Shown piece by piece: positions 1-9,241 of a DNA stretch of 64,000 bases (positions within the stretch are counted from its first letter, which is position 1; every line of letters begins with the position of its first letter). The DNA comes from Natronospira sp. (GTDB taxonomy: Bacteria; Pseudomonadota; Gammaproteobacteria; Natronospirales; Natronospiraceae): NCBI GenBank assembly GCA_003558125.1, contig PWMQ01000101.1, positions 122,127-186,126 on the forward strand, written 5' to 3'. Position numbers and translations under genes: made by a program. Under the pieces are notes generated by a model. The model saw nothing but the letters and a program-made list of their open reading frames with translations, was not told the DNA's origin and did not search any database.

Positions 1-1
1 C

Positions 2-907
2 GAGAAGACCCTGGGGTCCAGGCAGCGACTCAAGACCCTGATCAAGAAGGAGATCCTGGCCGACGCCGAGCGCTTTGGTGATGAGCGTCGTTCGCCCATC
101 GTCAGCCGGGGTGCCGCCAAGCCCCTGGATGAAACCGAACTGGTGCCCTCCGAGCCGGTTACCGTGGTCCTGTCACAGCGGGGTCTGGCCAGGGCGGCCA
201 AGGGACATGAAGTCGACCCGGAGGGGCTGAACTACAAATCCGGCGATGGTTATCAGGCCTCGGCTCAGGGTCGAAGCAACCAGTTGGCCGTGTTCATGGA
301 CAGCACCGGTCGTACCTATACCGTGCCGGCCCATACGCTGCCATCGGCGCGGGGACAGGGTGAGCCCCTGTCGGCCCGGGTCAATCCGCCGGATGGTGCC
401 ACCTTTGCCGGGGTGATGATCGGAAATGAGGATGATCGCTGGCTGCTGTGCACGGACCAGGGGCACGGTTTTGTTTGCCGTCTGGGCGAGATGTATTCCC
501 GTAATCGCAAGGGCAAGGCCGTCCTCACCGTGCCCAAGGGTGCCAGGGTGTTACCGCCCACCCCGGTAGTGGATCCGGCCCACGACTGGATTGCCGTGGC
601 CGGCAGCGAGGGCCATTTCCTCACCTTCCCGCTGGAAGAGCTGCCGGAGCTGACCCGGGGCAAGGGCAACAAGCTCATGGGTATCCCGCCTAAGAAGCTC
701 AAGACTGGCGAGGAGCGGGTGGTGGCTGCCACCGCCTTTGACGAGGCCGACACCTTGGTCCTGTTCAGTGGTCAGCGCTACAAGCGCCTTACTCCGTCGG
801 AGCTGGATGAATACGTGGGCGAGCGAGGCCGTCGTGGCTACAAACTGCCCCAGGGCTGGCGCAAGGTGGATGCCCTGGTGCCCCAGGCGCGTCTGCCGGC
901 CAAGTAA
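2..907 (+). CDS. parC: DNA topoisomerase IV subunit A, C-terminal part (partial at window start)
   Basis: The reading frame is open from the first bases to the TAA at 905-907, so only about the last 300 residues are visible. They start with a basic helical stretch (GSRQRLKTLIKKEI) typical of the end of the breakage-reunion domain, followed by repeated beta-pinwheel blades of the ParC/GyrA C-terminal domain (for example VVLSQRGLARAAKGHEV and NRKGKAVLTVPKGARV). Topoisomerase IV decatenates daughter chromosomes, and this domain wraps DNA and sets substrate preference. The catalytic tyrosine lies outside the window. ParC is favoured over GyrA because of the short blade set and the lack of a long acidic tail; this is from motif memory, not an alignment. 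Confidence 0.88.
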   Translation, partial: EKTLGSRQRLKTLIKKEILADAERFGDERRSPIVSRGAAKPLDETELVPSEPVTVVLSQRGLARAAKGHEVDPEGLNYKSGDGYQASAQGRSNQLAVFMDSTGRTYTVPAHTLPSARGQGEPLSARVNPPDGATFAGVMIGNEDDRWLLCTDQGHGFVCRLGEMYSRNRKGKAVLTVPKGARVLPPTPVVDPAHDWIAVAGSEGHFLTFPLEELPELTRGKGNKLMGIPPKKLKTGEERVVAATAFDEADTLVLFSGQRYKRLTPSELDEYVGERGRRGYKLPQGWRKVDALVPQARLPAK

Positions 908-1069
908 GACCGCCATTGCAGAGAAAGCTGGGCCAGGGAAGGCCCAGTCGTGCCATCGCCAGCCCCCTTCCAGAACCTTCCTGCGCCTCCATGGTCCATC
1001 CTTCTTGATAAGGCGAAGGTCGGTCCCCATATTTTTCGGCAGTGAAACTCAAACGGAGTGTTGCCAACA

Positions 1070-1948
1070 ATGAAGCGAGTCGGTCTGTTTCTGATTACCA
1101 ACCTGGCCATCCTGGCTGTGCTGTTCGTGGTGGCCTCCATCCTTGGTGTGGATCGCTACCTGGACGAGCAGGGTGCGATCAATTTCCAGGCCCTGCTGAT
1201 TTTTTCCTTCATTCTCGGGATGGGTGGCTCTTTCATTTCCCTGGCCATGTCCAAGTGGACTGCCAAGAAGATGACCGGTGCCCAGGTCATCACCCAGCCC
1301 CGCAATGAAACCGAAGCCTGGCTACTGCGGGTGGTGGAAAACCAGGCCCGGCAGTGCAATATTGCCACCCCGGAAGTCGCCATTTATCCCGGTGGGGAAA
1401 TGAATGCCTTTGCCACCGGCATGAACAAGAACAAGGCCCTGGTGGCTGTGAGTGTGGGCCTGTTGCGCAACATGAGCCGGGATGAAGTGGAGGCCGTGTT
1501 GGGCCATGAGGTCAGCCATGTGGCCAATGGCGACATGGTGACCCTGGCCCTGGTGCAGGGGGTGGTGAACACCTTCGTGATCTTCCTTTCCCGCATCGTC
1601 GGCCATGTGGTGGATCGGGCGGTGTTCAAGACCCAGCACGGTCATGGCCCGGGTTATTTCATCACGGCCATCATTGCCCAGATTGTATTGGGCATCCTCG
1701 CCAGCACCATCGTGATGTGGTTCTCCCGCTACCGGGAGTTCCGGGCCGACGAAGGGGGTGCTCGCCTGGCGGGGCGGGAGAAGATGATCAGCGCTCTCAA
1801 GCGGCTGGCCAATCCGCGCAACGAAGAACTGCCCGACCAGATGGCAGCCTTTGGTATCTTCGGGCGGCCCGGTCAGGGTCTGAAGAGATTGTTCATGAGT
1901 CATCCGCCCATTGAGGAGCGCATCGAGGCACTTCAGCGGCTTCGGTAA
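1070..1948 (+). CDS. htpX: Membrane zinc metalloprotease HtpX
   Basis: This 292-residue protein is a normal-length HtpX, an inner-membrane M48 protease that helps FtsH in quality control of damaged membrane proteins. Two hydrophobic helices fill residues 1-60. The zinc motif HEVSH starts at about residue 146, and a downstream EFRADEGG block supplies the third zinc-ligand glutamate. Two further hydrophobic segments lie between them. The ATG at 1070 is preferred over an in-frame GTG at 1058 because the family begins MKR and an ACGGAG element ends 11 nt upstream. It stands alone between parC and a convergent gene. Confidence 0.95.
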   Translation: MKRVGLFLITNLAILAVLFVVASILGVDRYLDEQGAINFQALLIFSFILGMGGSFISLAMSKWTAKKMTGAQVITQPRNETEAWLLRVVENQARQCNIATPEVAIYPGGEMNAFATGMNKNKALVAVSVGLLRNMSRDEVEAVLGHEVSHVANGDMVTLALVQGVVNTFVIFLSRIVGHVVDRAVFKTQHGHGPGYFITAIIAQIVLGILASTIVMWFSRYREFRADEGGARLAGREKMISALKRLANPRNEELPDQMAAFGIFGRPGQGLKRLFMSHPPIEERIEALQRLR

Positions 1949-1977
1949 AAAAGAAAACGCAGCGCCAGGCTGCGTTT
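1947..1977 (-). terminator. Rho-independent terminator of the FimX-like gene
   Basis: A 9-bp perfect stem (1955-1963 with 1969-1977, loop GCCAG) is followed on the minus strand by TTTTCTTTTTT. The T-rich side faces the minus strand, so it should end the FimX-like transcript. On the plus strand, after htpX, only TTT follows, so it is weak there. Confidence 0.7.
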
Positions 1978-2037
1978 CGAGAAAGCGGCTTGGGGGCATG
2001 GAAGCCCCCGCGTCGCGCCCAGGCCGAATGCCCGGGC

Positions 2038-4107
2038 TTATTCCTGTTCTTCCATTACCACTTCCGGTTCCTGAACGTAGTTGCCCTGAATGTAGGCGAC
2101 ACCCAGTTGGAAAAGGACCGCCATGGTGTTGGCGTCTTCCACTCGTTCGGCAACGGTCGTGATGTCCCGCTCCTTGGCCGCGGCAATGAATTGCTCGACT
2201 TGTTCCCGCTTGGCATCGTCGCTATCGATGCCCTGCATGAATGAGCCGTCGATCTTTAGAAAGTCCATGTCCATGTGACTCAGAGTCTGCATGGAGTTGA
2301 GGCCGATCCCGAAATGCTCAACGGCCACGCCGCAGCCCAGGTCGCGAGCCTCTGCGGCAAAGGCCTTGCCTTCCTTGAGGCGCTTGTCCAGAGAATGCTC
2401 CGAGATTTCAAAGACCACATGCTTGGCGAGGGTATCAGACTGCTTGACCTTGCCCAGTATCCATTTCACCAGCTTCGGGTCGGCGAGAGTCTGGTGTGAA
2501 ACTCTCAGGAAGAAGCGGCCGGGCTGGCCCTTTTCCATTCTTTCCTTGAGCACCTTGAGCGAGTGATCAATCACCCAATGATCCACAAGACCAACCAGCC
2601 GCTGTCGTTCGGCAGCCGGCATGAAATCATGGGCCTGGAATTCCTCGCCTTCTTCGTCCCTGAGTTGGACCAGAATATCGGAGAGGTCCGAATCACCACC
2701 GGTAAGGTCCGCAATGGGCTGGTAAACCAGCTGGAACAGGTCCTGCTCCACGCCGGCACGGATGCGCTTGGCCCAGGCATGATCCGAGAGCTGCCCTTCG
2801 GCATCGGTTTCCGGTGGCTCATAGACGATAACTTTGCCGCCGCCGGCCTTGCCGCCCTGGGCCACTGCTTCCAGGGCCGTGCTTAATAGCCCATCTGCGG
2901 TTTCGATCAGCTCCGACATCTCGCTGATGCCGATGGTGGCCGTCATGGCGGTGGATTGGCCACCTGCCTCGAAGACATGCTTGGCGATGGCCTGGTTGAG
3001 AGACTCGGCCCAGCTTTTTACCGCCGCTAGATTTCCCCGTTCCAGCATGACGGCGAAGCTGGCATTCTCCAGGCGTGCCGGGAAATCACCGTCTTCAGCG
3101 TGGTTTCGGATGATCTCGGCCAGCCCCTTCAGCACATCATCGGAGGCCACGACACCAATGCGCTCCCGCACGGAATCGAATTTGTCCGGCTGGACCACCA
3201 GCAAGGTCCGGGCCTTGTCATCATCCTGTCGGCTCTCAAAACGCTGAGTCAGAATCTGGTTGAAGTAATTGCGATTGAACAGGCCGGTGAGGGAATCCCG
3301 GCGTTCCAGTTCTGCCAGTTGTCGTTCGTAGGCTTCCGGGTCACCGCCTTCGCTGCGAATGGCCAGCTCGACGGCCGGTTCGCCATCCATCTCAAGGCCG
3401 CGTACTTCCACGGTCAGCTCCACTTCGCCGCCATCGGCTTTACGGCCCTTGAGCGTCAGCGCTTCCGTGGGTGGCTTGCCCTTGAGGGTCTGCTTCAGGA
3501 TCTTGCGAATGTCGGCCTGAGACTCCTTGCTGAAGAAGTCCATGACCGGCATGCCTTCCACATCATCGGCATCCTCATAGCCGAACAGTTCGATGTAGGC
3601 CGGGTTGGCACTGACGTGGATACCCTCCTGGATATACGCCAGGGCATCGGCCGAGTCTTCCAGAATGCCCTCGAAGCGTTCTTCATACTCGCGGAGTTGC
3701 TTGCGGGCTTCATGCAGGGCCCGGGCCTGGCCCAGTACCTCCAGCTCCCGCGAGACCACCGCCACCAGGCGTTCCGTCTTGTCCAGGGAAACCAGGTCAC
3801 GGGCCCCGGTCTGGATGGCCTTGGCGACCGCTTCCTCGCTGGCTTCTTCACTGATGGCAATGACGGGAACCAGGGGGGCATGTTTGTCCCGCAGCTCGAT
3901 CACCTTGGACAGGCCGGCGCCGGCACCCTTGGTGTAGGAAACGATCAGGTCCGGCTCCTCTGCCCGCAGCTCCTTTTCCAGATCCTCGAAACGGCTGATC
4001 CACTTGGGGCGAACCGCGTGGCCTGCATTGCGCAGCAGCCGGTTCAGGACTTCCGCGTCGTCCTGTGACTGGGTCAGAACAATGGCTGGTAGATAGCTTC
4101 GTTTCAT
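2038..4107 (-). CDS. FimX-like protein: pseudo-receiver, PAS, degenerate GGDEF and EAL domains
   Basis: The 689-residue protein has a receiver-like N-terminus (about 1-125) without the usual phospho-acceptor aspartate context, a PAS domain (about 145-255), a GGDEF-fold domain (about 270-420) and an EAL-fold domain (about 440-680). The GGDEF signature position reads ENASF. The EAL position reads ILVQLRDEEG after YQPIADL, so neither cyclase nor phosphodiesterase activity is expected. This matches FimX of Pseudomonas and Xanthomonas, a c-di-GMP receptor that controls type IV pilus assembly and twitching. FimV, encoded in the same window, serves the same machinery. Calling it an orthologue is inference from architecture and the degenerate motif. 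Confidence 0.8.
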   Translation of the reverse strand: MKRSYLPAIVLTQSQDDAEVLNRLLRNAGHAVRPKWISRFEDLEKELRAEEPDLIVSYTKGAGAGLSKVIELRDKHAPLVPVIAISEEASEEAVAKAIQTGARDLVSLDKTERLVAVVSRELEVLGQARALHEARKQLREYEERFEGILEDSADALAYIQEGIHVSANPAYIELFGYEDADDVEGMPVMDFFSKESQADIRKILKQTLKGKPPTEALTLKGRKADGGEVELTVEVRGLEMDGEPAVELAIRSEGGDPEAYERQLAELERRDSLTGLFNRNYFNQILTQRFESRQDDDKARTLLVVQPDKFDSVRERIGVVASDDVLKGLAEIIRNHAEDGDFPARLENASFAVMLERGNLAAVKSWAESLNQAIAKHVFEAGGQSTAMTATIGISEMSELIETADGLLSTALEAVAQGGKAGGGKVIVYEPPETDAEGQLSDHAWAKRIRAGVEQDLFQLVYQPIADLTGGDSDLSDILVQLRDEEGEEFQAHDFMPAAERQRLVGLVDHWVIDHSLKVLKERMEKGQPGRFFLRVSHQTLADPKLVKWILGKVKQSDTLAKHVVFEISEHSLDKRLKEGKAFAAEARDLGCGVAVEHFGIGLNSMQTLSHMDMDFLKIDGSFMQGIDSDDAKREQVEQFIAAAKERDITTVAERVEDANTMAVLFQLGVAYIQGNYVQEPEVVMEEQE

Positions 4108-4265
4108 TTAGGGTCGGATCCTGACTGTTAGCGTGTTCGAAAAGGCGCGGGCGGGTCGGGGGCAAGCTTTCCTGTCCCTGAAAGACCGACTCCAACTCGA
4201 CACTTGTAACGGAATCGTGCTCGATTTTCCAGTGTAAACGAGCCCCCTCGATAATAGTGATTTCA

Positions 4266-5306
4266 TTACAGCGGCCGCTTGGCCTGGTCGCCCGGAATTT
4301 CCTGTACCAATCGGGGAACCATGTAACCGGGAGCCAAGCGGCGCAGTTCGTCAATGATGGTCCGGGCGCGGTGATCGGAAACCTTAAAATGGGCCGCGCC
4401 GGCCACGGGATCCAACTGATGCAGGTAATAGGGTGCCACAGCGAGCGCGGTCAGTCGCGCCGACAGATCCTCTTGAGCGCTGACGCTGTCATTGACGCCC
4501 TTGAGTAGAACCGCCTGGTTGAGCAGCAGAACACCGGCCTCGCGCAAGGGGCCGAGGGCTCGGGCCACGCTCTCATCCAGCTCCTGGGCATGGTTGGCGT
4601 GAATGACCAGGCACACTGGCCCGGGAAATGCTGTCAGTAACGCCACCAGCTCTGGATCGATCCTTTCCGGCAGCACCACCGGCAAGCGGGTATGGATGCG
4701 CAGACGCTCCACGTGGGCTATCTTGCCCAGGCCTTCGATGAGGGGGCGGAGTTTGTCGTTATCCAGGCTGAGGGGGTCGCCACCGCTCAGGATCACTTCC
4801 CGGATGCTGTCATCGGCGGCCACCGCCTCCAGGCTGTTCCGCCACCGCTTGCGGCCGGCATTTTCCTCGCCATAGGGAAAATGACGCCGGAAACAGTAAC
4901 GGCAGTGGATGGCGCAGGCACCGGTGGTGACCAGCAATGCCCGCCCCGGATACTTGTGCAGGACGCCCGCGCTCTGGCGACTGTCCAGATCCCCAACCGG
5001 ATCATTGACGTAGCCGGGAACCGCATCGTTTTCCCTATCCAGTGGCAGTACCTGCCGCAACAGGGGGTCGGTCGGGTCACCGGGTCGCATGCGGGCAACA
5101 TAGCCGCGAGGGACCCTTAGCGGGAAAGGGGTGGCGGGATCCACCGGCTCGGCCAGCTCCTCGGCGCTCAGGGACAGGTCCTGCAAGAGGGCACCCACCT
5201 CGCGATAACCTTGAGCCAGGAGTCGGTGCCAATCTGCCTCGCTCGCCTGTTCTGACGGCCTGGATTGCCCGGCGGGCTGACGGGGTGCGGAGTGAGCAGG
5301 TATCAT
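4266..5306 (-). CDS. epmB: EF-P beta-lysylation protein EpmB (radical SAM lysine 2,3-aminomutase type)
   Basis: This is a radical-SAM, PLP-dependent aminomutase that turns alpha-lysine into (R)-beta-lysine for modification of elongation factor P. The CAIHCRYCF motif is the CxxxCxxC iron-sulfur site, followed by the [11 protein letters not shown]-binding motif. The 346-residue length from ATG 5306 (MIPAHSAP) is usual for EpmB. A longer frame to 5399 would add a 31-residue low-complexity extension not seen in the family. It is divergent from efp, the gene for its substrate, and epmA follows efp, so the three modification genes sit together. Confidence 0.92.
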   Translation of the reverse strand: MIPAHSAPRQPAGQSRPSEQASEADWHRLLAQGYREVGALLQDLSLSAEELAEPVDPATPFPLRVPRGYVARMRPGDPTDPLLRQVLPLDRENDAVPGYVNDPVGDLDSRQSAGVLHKYPGRALLVTTGACAIHCRYCFRRHFPYGEENAGRKRWRNSLEAVAADDSIREVILSGGDPLSLDNDKLRPLIEGLGKIAHVERLRIHTRLPVVLPERIDPELVALLTAFPGPVCLVIHANHAQELDESVARALGPLREAGVLLLNQAVLLKGVNDSVSAQEDLSARLTALAVAPYYLHQLDPVAGAAHFKVSDHRARTIIDELRRLAPGYMVPRLVQEIPGDQAKRPL

Positions 5307-5423
5307 ACTGGGCTTTGTCTCCAGGGGACGCTGGATTATCGGGTTCCCGGCCGGGCCGGGGCCCCTTCGTGGGCAGGGGCCCATTCTGCAATTTTGCACC
5401 GGAATCTTAAATGGGGTTTTTCA

Positions 5424-5993
5424 ATGGCCACTTATAGCACCAACGAATTCAAGGGCGGGCTCAAGATCATGCTTGACGGCGAGCCCTACAATATTCTGGA
5501 AAACGAGTTCGTCAAGCCCGGCAAGGGCCAGGCCTTCAATCGGGTCAAGGTTCGTAACCTCAAAACCGGCCGGGTAATCGATCGGACTTTCAAGTCCGGT
5601 GAATCCGTTGAAGCTGCCGATGTCTTCGAGATGGACATGCAGTATCTGTACACGGATGGTGAATTCTACTACTTCATGGTGCCCGATACCTTCGAGCAGC
5701 ACCAGGCCTCTCCGGCGGCCATGGGGGAGACTGCCAAGTGGATCCGTGAACAGGACGTTTGCAAGGTCACTCTCTACCAGGGGGATCCCCTGTCCGTGGA
5801 GCCGCCACCGTTTACCGAGCTCAAGATCGTGGAGACTGATCCCGGTGTCCGCGGTGATACCTCGGGTGGGGGCGGCAAGCCTGCCACGCTGGAGACCGGA
5901 GCCGTGGTTCGCGTTCCCTTGTTCATTGACGAAGGCGAGGTGATCAAGGTCGATACCCGCAAAGGTGAATATGTCTCTCGCGTCAAGGACTGA
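5424..5993 (+). CDS. efp: Elongation factor P
   Basis: EF-P (189 residues) enters the ribosomal E site and rescues ribosomes stalled on polyproline. The N-terminal KOW-like domain carries the modification loop with Lys34 in the context PGKGQAF, the residue that receives beta-lysine. Two OB-fold domains follow, and the protein ends in [10 protein letters not shown]. The ATG at 5424 matches the family start [10 protein letters not shown]; a longer upstream frame is only read-through. The lysine at this position fits the epmA/epmB neighbours rather than the rhamnosylated-arginine type. Confidence 0.97.
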   Translation: MATYSTNEFKGGLKIMLDGEPYNILENEFVKPGKGQAFNRVKVRNLKTGRVIDRTFKSGESVEAADVFEMDMQYLYTDGEFYYFMVPDTFEQHQASPAAMGETAKWIREQDVCKVTLYQGDPLSVEPPPFTELKIVETDPGVRGDTSGGGGKPATLETGAVVRVPLFIDEGEVIKVDTRKGEYVSRVKD

Positions 5994-5996
5994 GTC

Positions 5997-6986
5997 TTGA
6001 GCCGAAAGCCTTCCGCAGCCTGGCGACCCGTTGCCGCGATGGAGAGCCTCCGGCAACGGGCGCGGTTGCTCCGGCAGGTCCGCGCCTTCTTCGACCGGCG
6101 CGGGGTCCTGGAAGTGAATACGCCGCTGCTGTCACGCTGGGGCATCCCCGACCCGGCCATTCCCTCGATCCCGGCCGAGGCCGGCGATGGCAGACGCTGG
6201 CTGCATACCTCCCCGGAATTCCCCATGAAGCGCCTGCTCGCCAGTGGCAGCGGTGATATCTATCAGATCTGTCCTGTATTTCGCGATGGGGAGCAGGGCC
6301 GCTGGCACAATCCCGAGTTCACCTTGCTTGAGTGGTACCGTCTGGGCATGGAAGAGCAGGCTTTGGCCATGGAAGTCTGTGAGCTGGTTGCCGAACTGGC
6401 CAGGGAAGCCGAGGGGCCACTGGCAAATCTGGAGTCAGAGCCGGCGGTAATCAGCTATCGTGAGGCCTATCGGCGTCATGCCGGAGTCGATCCCTTCGAA
6501 GACGAGACCGGGGCGATTGCCGAGGCAGCCATACGCGTGACCGGCACCGGCGGCCCCTTGGATTGGGGGCGGAACGACTGGCTGGATTTGCTGGGCAGCC
6601 TGAAGGTATACCCCGCCCTGGGCCATGGCCGTCCTGCCGTGGTGACGGAGTTTCCAGCTGACCAGGCCGCCTTGGCCAGGGTGCATCCGGGTTCACCACC
6701 GACGGCGGCCCGATTTGAAGTGGTGCTGGGCGGGGTCGAGATTGCCAACGGCTTTCATGAGTTGAGTGATCCGGAGGAGCAATTGAGGCGTTTCCGGGTC
6801 GAGACGGAAGAGCGCCAGGGCCAGGGGTTGCCGCCGGTGCCCTGGGACCCGCAGTTGATTTCTGCCCTGGAGGCCGGGCTCCCCGACTGTGCCGGCGTCG
6901 CTCTCGGTCTGGATCGGCTGATTGCCCTGGTACTGGGCTGTGACGGCATCGGGCCGGTGACAGCCTTCCCCTGGGACCGTGCCTAG
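5997..6986 (+). CDS. epmA: EF-P--(R)-beta-lysine ligase EpmA (PoxA/GenX)
   Basis: EpmA is a truncated class II lysyl-tRNA-synthetase paralogue that attaches beta-lysine to Lys34 of EF-P. It has the catalytic domain only: motif 1 around RRGVLEVNTPLLS, motif 2 with FRDGEQGRWHNPEFT, and motif 3 near the C-terminus in GVALGLDRLIAL. There is no N-terminal anticodon-binding OB domain, as expected. The TTG start at 5997, 3 nt after the efp stop, keeps the conserved W-x-P element (AAWRPVAA) seen at the start of the family; an internal ATG at 6039 would remove it. Confidence 0.92.
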   Translation: MSRKPSAAWRPVAAMESLRQRARLLRQVRAFFDRRGVLEVNTPLLSRWGIPDPAIPSIPAEAGDGRRWLHTSPEFPMKRLLASGSGDIYQICPVFRDGEQGRWHNPEFTLLEWYRLGMEEQALAMEVCELVAELAREAEGPLANLESEPAVISYREAYRRHAGVDPFEDETGAIAEAAIRVTGTGGPLDWGRNDWLDLLGSLKVYPALGHGRPAVVTEFPADQAALARVHPGSPPTAARFEVVLGGVEIANGFHELSDPEEQLRRFRVETEERQGQGLPPVPWDPQLISALEAGLPDCAGVALGLDRLIALVLGCDGIGPVTAFPWDRA

Positions 6987-6995
6987 AGGTAGCAA

Positions 6996-7433
6996 ATGAG
7001 TGAATCAATCAAGCCATTGGGCGTTGATAGCGAACGGTGGAAACCATTGCTGGATACCCCGGCATATAAGGTGTTATTCGGTGAAGCGACCGAGCGCCCG
7101 GGCAGCAGCGAGCTGAATCATGAGACTCGCCCTGGTACCTTCATCTGTGCCGCCTGTTACTTGCCATTATTTGATGCCGGCATGAAGTATGACAGCGGCT
7201 CGGGCTGGCCGAGCTTTTTTGAGTCTCTGCCGGGGCGGATTGGCACTCGCGAGGATTTCAAGCTCACCATGCCGCGTACTGAATATCATTGCATTCGCTG
7301 CGGCGGCCATCAGGGGCATGTCTTCCCCGACGGCCCACCCCCTACCGGCCTGCGCTATTGCAACAATGGCCTGGCGCTGGTGTTTATCCCGGAGGGTGAG
7401 AGAATGCCTGATTTGCGCCAGCCTGATCAATGA
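6996..7433 (+). CDS. msrB: Peptide-methionine (R)-S-oxide reductase MsrB
   Basis: MsrB reduces the R-epimer of methionine sulfoxide in proteins. The 145-residue protein has both zinc cysteine pairs (CAAC near residue 53, CIRCGG near residue 96), the GSGWPSF substrate-binding motif, and the catalytic cysteine in RYCNNG at about residue 122. This site usually reads RYCxN(S/G), so it is intact. It follows epmA by 9 nt and probably shares its transcript. Confidence 0.95.
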   Translation: MSESIKPLGVDSERWKPLLDTPAYKVLFGEATERPGSSELNHETRPGTFICAACYLPLFDAGMKYDSGSGWPSFFESLPGRIGTREDFKLTMPRTEYHCIRCGGHQGHVFPDGPPPTGLRYCNNGLALVFIPEGERMPDLRQPDQ

Positions 7434-7512
7434 TCACCCCTGATCAAAAGAGCCGCTGTGCCAGGTGGTCTCGCCAATGAATCTATCCGAGTCTTATCGA
7501 AGGAGAATGTCC

Positions 7513-8412
7513 ATGTTCAGATTGCTGTCGATCCTTCTGCTGACCCTCGCTCTCGGGGCCTGTCAAACCGATGAGCGGGGCGCTGATGGTGATGCTGTGG
7601 CGCATGGCGGGTCCTGGCAGTCGATCAGCCAAGAGGGGCAGGGAGAGATACGGGTGCTCTACGTCCCTGCCCGGGGTTGGGCCTGGCGGGGTGAAGACGA
7701 GGAGGGGCAGCTTTCCGGTGTCACCGTTACCTTGATGCGTGATTTTGTCCGCTGGGTGGGTGAAACCCATGATGTGAGGCTCGGTATTGAATTTGAGGAA
7801 GAGCAGGACTGGAGCCGCTTCTATCGTCGGGTGGTCAATAGCGAAGAAGGTGTCTTTGGTATTGGTAATGTCACCATCACCGAGGAACGACGAGAGGAGC
7901 TGGCCTTTTCACCCCCCTACGTCTATAACGTGGCGGTTCTGATTACCGTGGATGAAGTCTCTGAACTGTCGGAGATGGCTAACAGTGATCAAGTCTTCTC
8001 CGACCTACGGGGCCTGGGCTTCGCGGGGACGCTTCATGAGGAAAGACTGGAACGCCTGAAAGAGCGGTCCATGCCGGACCTGGCCATCGATCTGGCCGAA
8101 TCCAATGACGAGATTCTGGAGCGAGTGGCTGAAGGTGGCCATTTTGCCTGGATTGATGCCTACAACTTTGTTCGGGCCAGAGAGGAAGGCATGCCTCTGC
8201 GCCGCCACCCGGTCGGTGATGACCCTGGTGAGGCCTTTGGCGTCATCATGCCCCATGGCAGCGACTGGGAGGCATTGATGGAAGAATACTTTCAGAACGC
8301 ACATGGTGGTTTGCTGCAATCGGATTTCTGGCAGCAAACGCTGGAAGACTACCTGGGCTCCGAAGTTTCCGCTCTGTTGATGGCGGCGGCGGAAGAAAGC
8401 AAGACCCAATGA
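7513..8412 (+). CDS. Extracellular solute-binding lipoprotein (SBP family 3-like)
   Basis: The 299-residue protein has a lipoprotein signal peptide with lipobox LGAC near residue 20. The body resembles family 3 periplasmic binding proteins (RVLYVPARGW, FGIGNVTITEERREELAFSPPY), the type found in polar amino acid transporters and in MltF. No permease, ATPase or lytic transglycosylase domain is linked to it here. ATG 7513 was chosen because AGGAG at 7501-7505 lies 7 nt upstream and the signal peptide begins there; frames from 7465 or 7507 only add residues before it. It overlaps the next gene by 4 nt (ATGA), so the two are likely translationally coupled. Confidence 0.75.
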   Translation: MFRLLSILLLTLALGACQTDERGADGDAVAHGGSWQSISQEGQGEIRVLYVPARGWAWRGEDEEGQLSGVTVTLMRDFVRWVGETHDVRLGIEFEEEQDWSRFYRRVVNSEEGVFGIGNVTITEERREELAFSPPYVYNVAVLITVDEVSELSEMANSDQVFSDLRGLGFAGTLHEERLERLKERSMPDLAIDLAESNDEILERVAEGGHFAWIDAYNFVRAREEGMPLRRHPVGDDPGEAFGVIMPHGSDWEALMEEYFQNAHGGLLQSDFWQQTLEDYLGSEVSALLMAAAEESKTQ

Positions 8413-9206
8413 TTGGCAGAGTCGATCTGGAATCACATTTTGATATTCGTTTCCATGCCAGCATGGAAACACCGCTACTGCTGATGTTGAGGCCGCGGGC
8501 CTGCGAGCATCAGTGGATCAGTCAGGATGAGTTCCATCTGTCCCCGATAGTCACTATCCGGGAGTATCAGGATGTCCATGGCAATCGTTGTCAACGGATC
8601 ATGGTGCCCGCGGGGCATTGCAGAATTCACGGTATGGCCAGGGTGGCAGTGCCACTGCACCCGGCCATTGATCAGACACTGTCCTTCACCCCGGTAGAGC
8701 AGGTGCCGGATGCCGTGATTCCCTATCTTCTGCCCAGCCGTTACTGCGAATCGGACCGACTGGATGAATTGGCCTGGCGAATCGTTGGCGATGCACCGTC
8801 AGGCTACGCGCAGGTAAAGAGGATCGTGGACTGGATTTCTGAACAAATTGCCTATCGGCCTGGTGAAGGGCATGAGCTGATCAGCGCTACGGAAGTATAC
8901 AGTCGTGGATACGGGGTATGCAGAGACCTGGCCCATCTCGGTGTCGGGCTCTGTCGTGCCCTGAGCATTCCCGCCCGTTTTGTCAGTGGCTACCTCCATG
9001 AACTGGAGCCCATGGACCTGCATGCCTGGTTCGAGGTCTGGTTGGGAGAGCACTGGCATGCCTTTGATCCCACCCAGGAAGGCAAGGGTGGTGACCGTCT
9101 GGTGCTGGGTGTCGGGCGTGATGGTGCCGATGTGCCCATATTTCACCAGTTCGGTCCTCCCCTGAAGGTGGAATCAATGACATTCTCGGTCTCCCGGGTG
9201 CCCTAA
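8409..9206 (+). CDS. Transglutaminase-like cysteine protease/peptidase family protein
   Basis: The 265-residue protein combines an N-terminal beta-rich region with a transglutaminase-core domain. The likely triad is the Cys of GYGVCRDLAH, the His of DLHAWFEVW and the Asp of HAFDPTQ. No signal peptide is visible, so it is probably cytoplasmic. It belongs to the broad class of predicted proteases or amidases that often accompany peptide-ligation enzymes, but no such neighbour is here. It is coupled by an ATGA overlap to the solute-binding lipoprotein. The substrate is unknown. Confidence 0.8.
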   Translation: MIGRVDLESHFDIRFHASMETPLLLMLRPRACEHQWISQDEFHLSPIVTIREYQDVHGNRCQRIMVPAGHCRIHGMARVAVPLHPAIDQTLSFTPVEQVPDAVIPYLLPSRYCESDRLDELAWRIVGDAPSGYAQVKRIVDWISEQIAYRPGEGHELISATEVYSRGYGVCRDLAHLGVGLCRALSIPARFVSGYLHELEPMDLHAWFEVWLGEHWHAFDPTQEGKGGDRLVLGVGRDGADVPIFHQFGPPLKVESMTFSVSRVP

Positions 9207-9241
9207 TCGGGCAGAGCAGACTGAACGAGTTATATTCCCAG

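Noticed and set aside
4301..4310. TGTACCAA inside epmB as another copy of the island operator
   Set aside because: Only half of the box matches, it lies in coding sequence, and there is no -10 at the expected distance.
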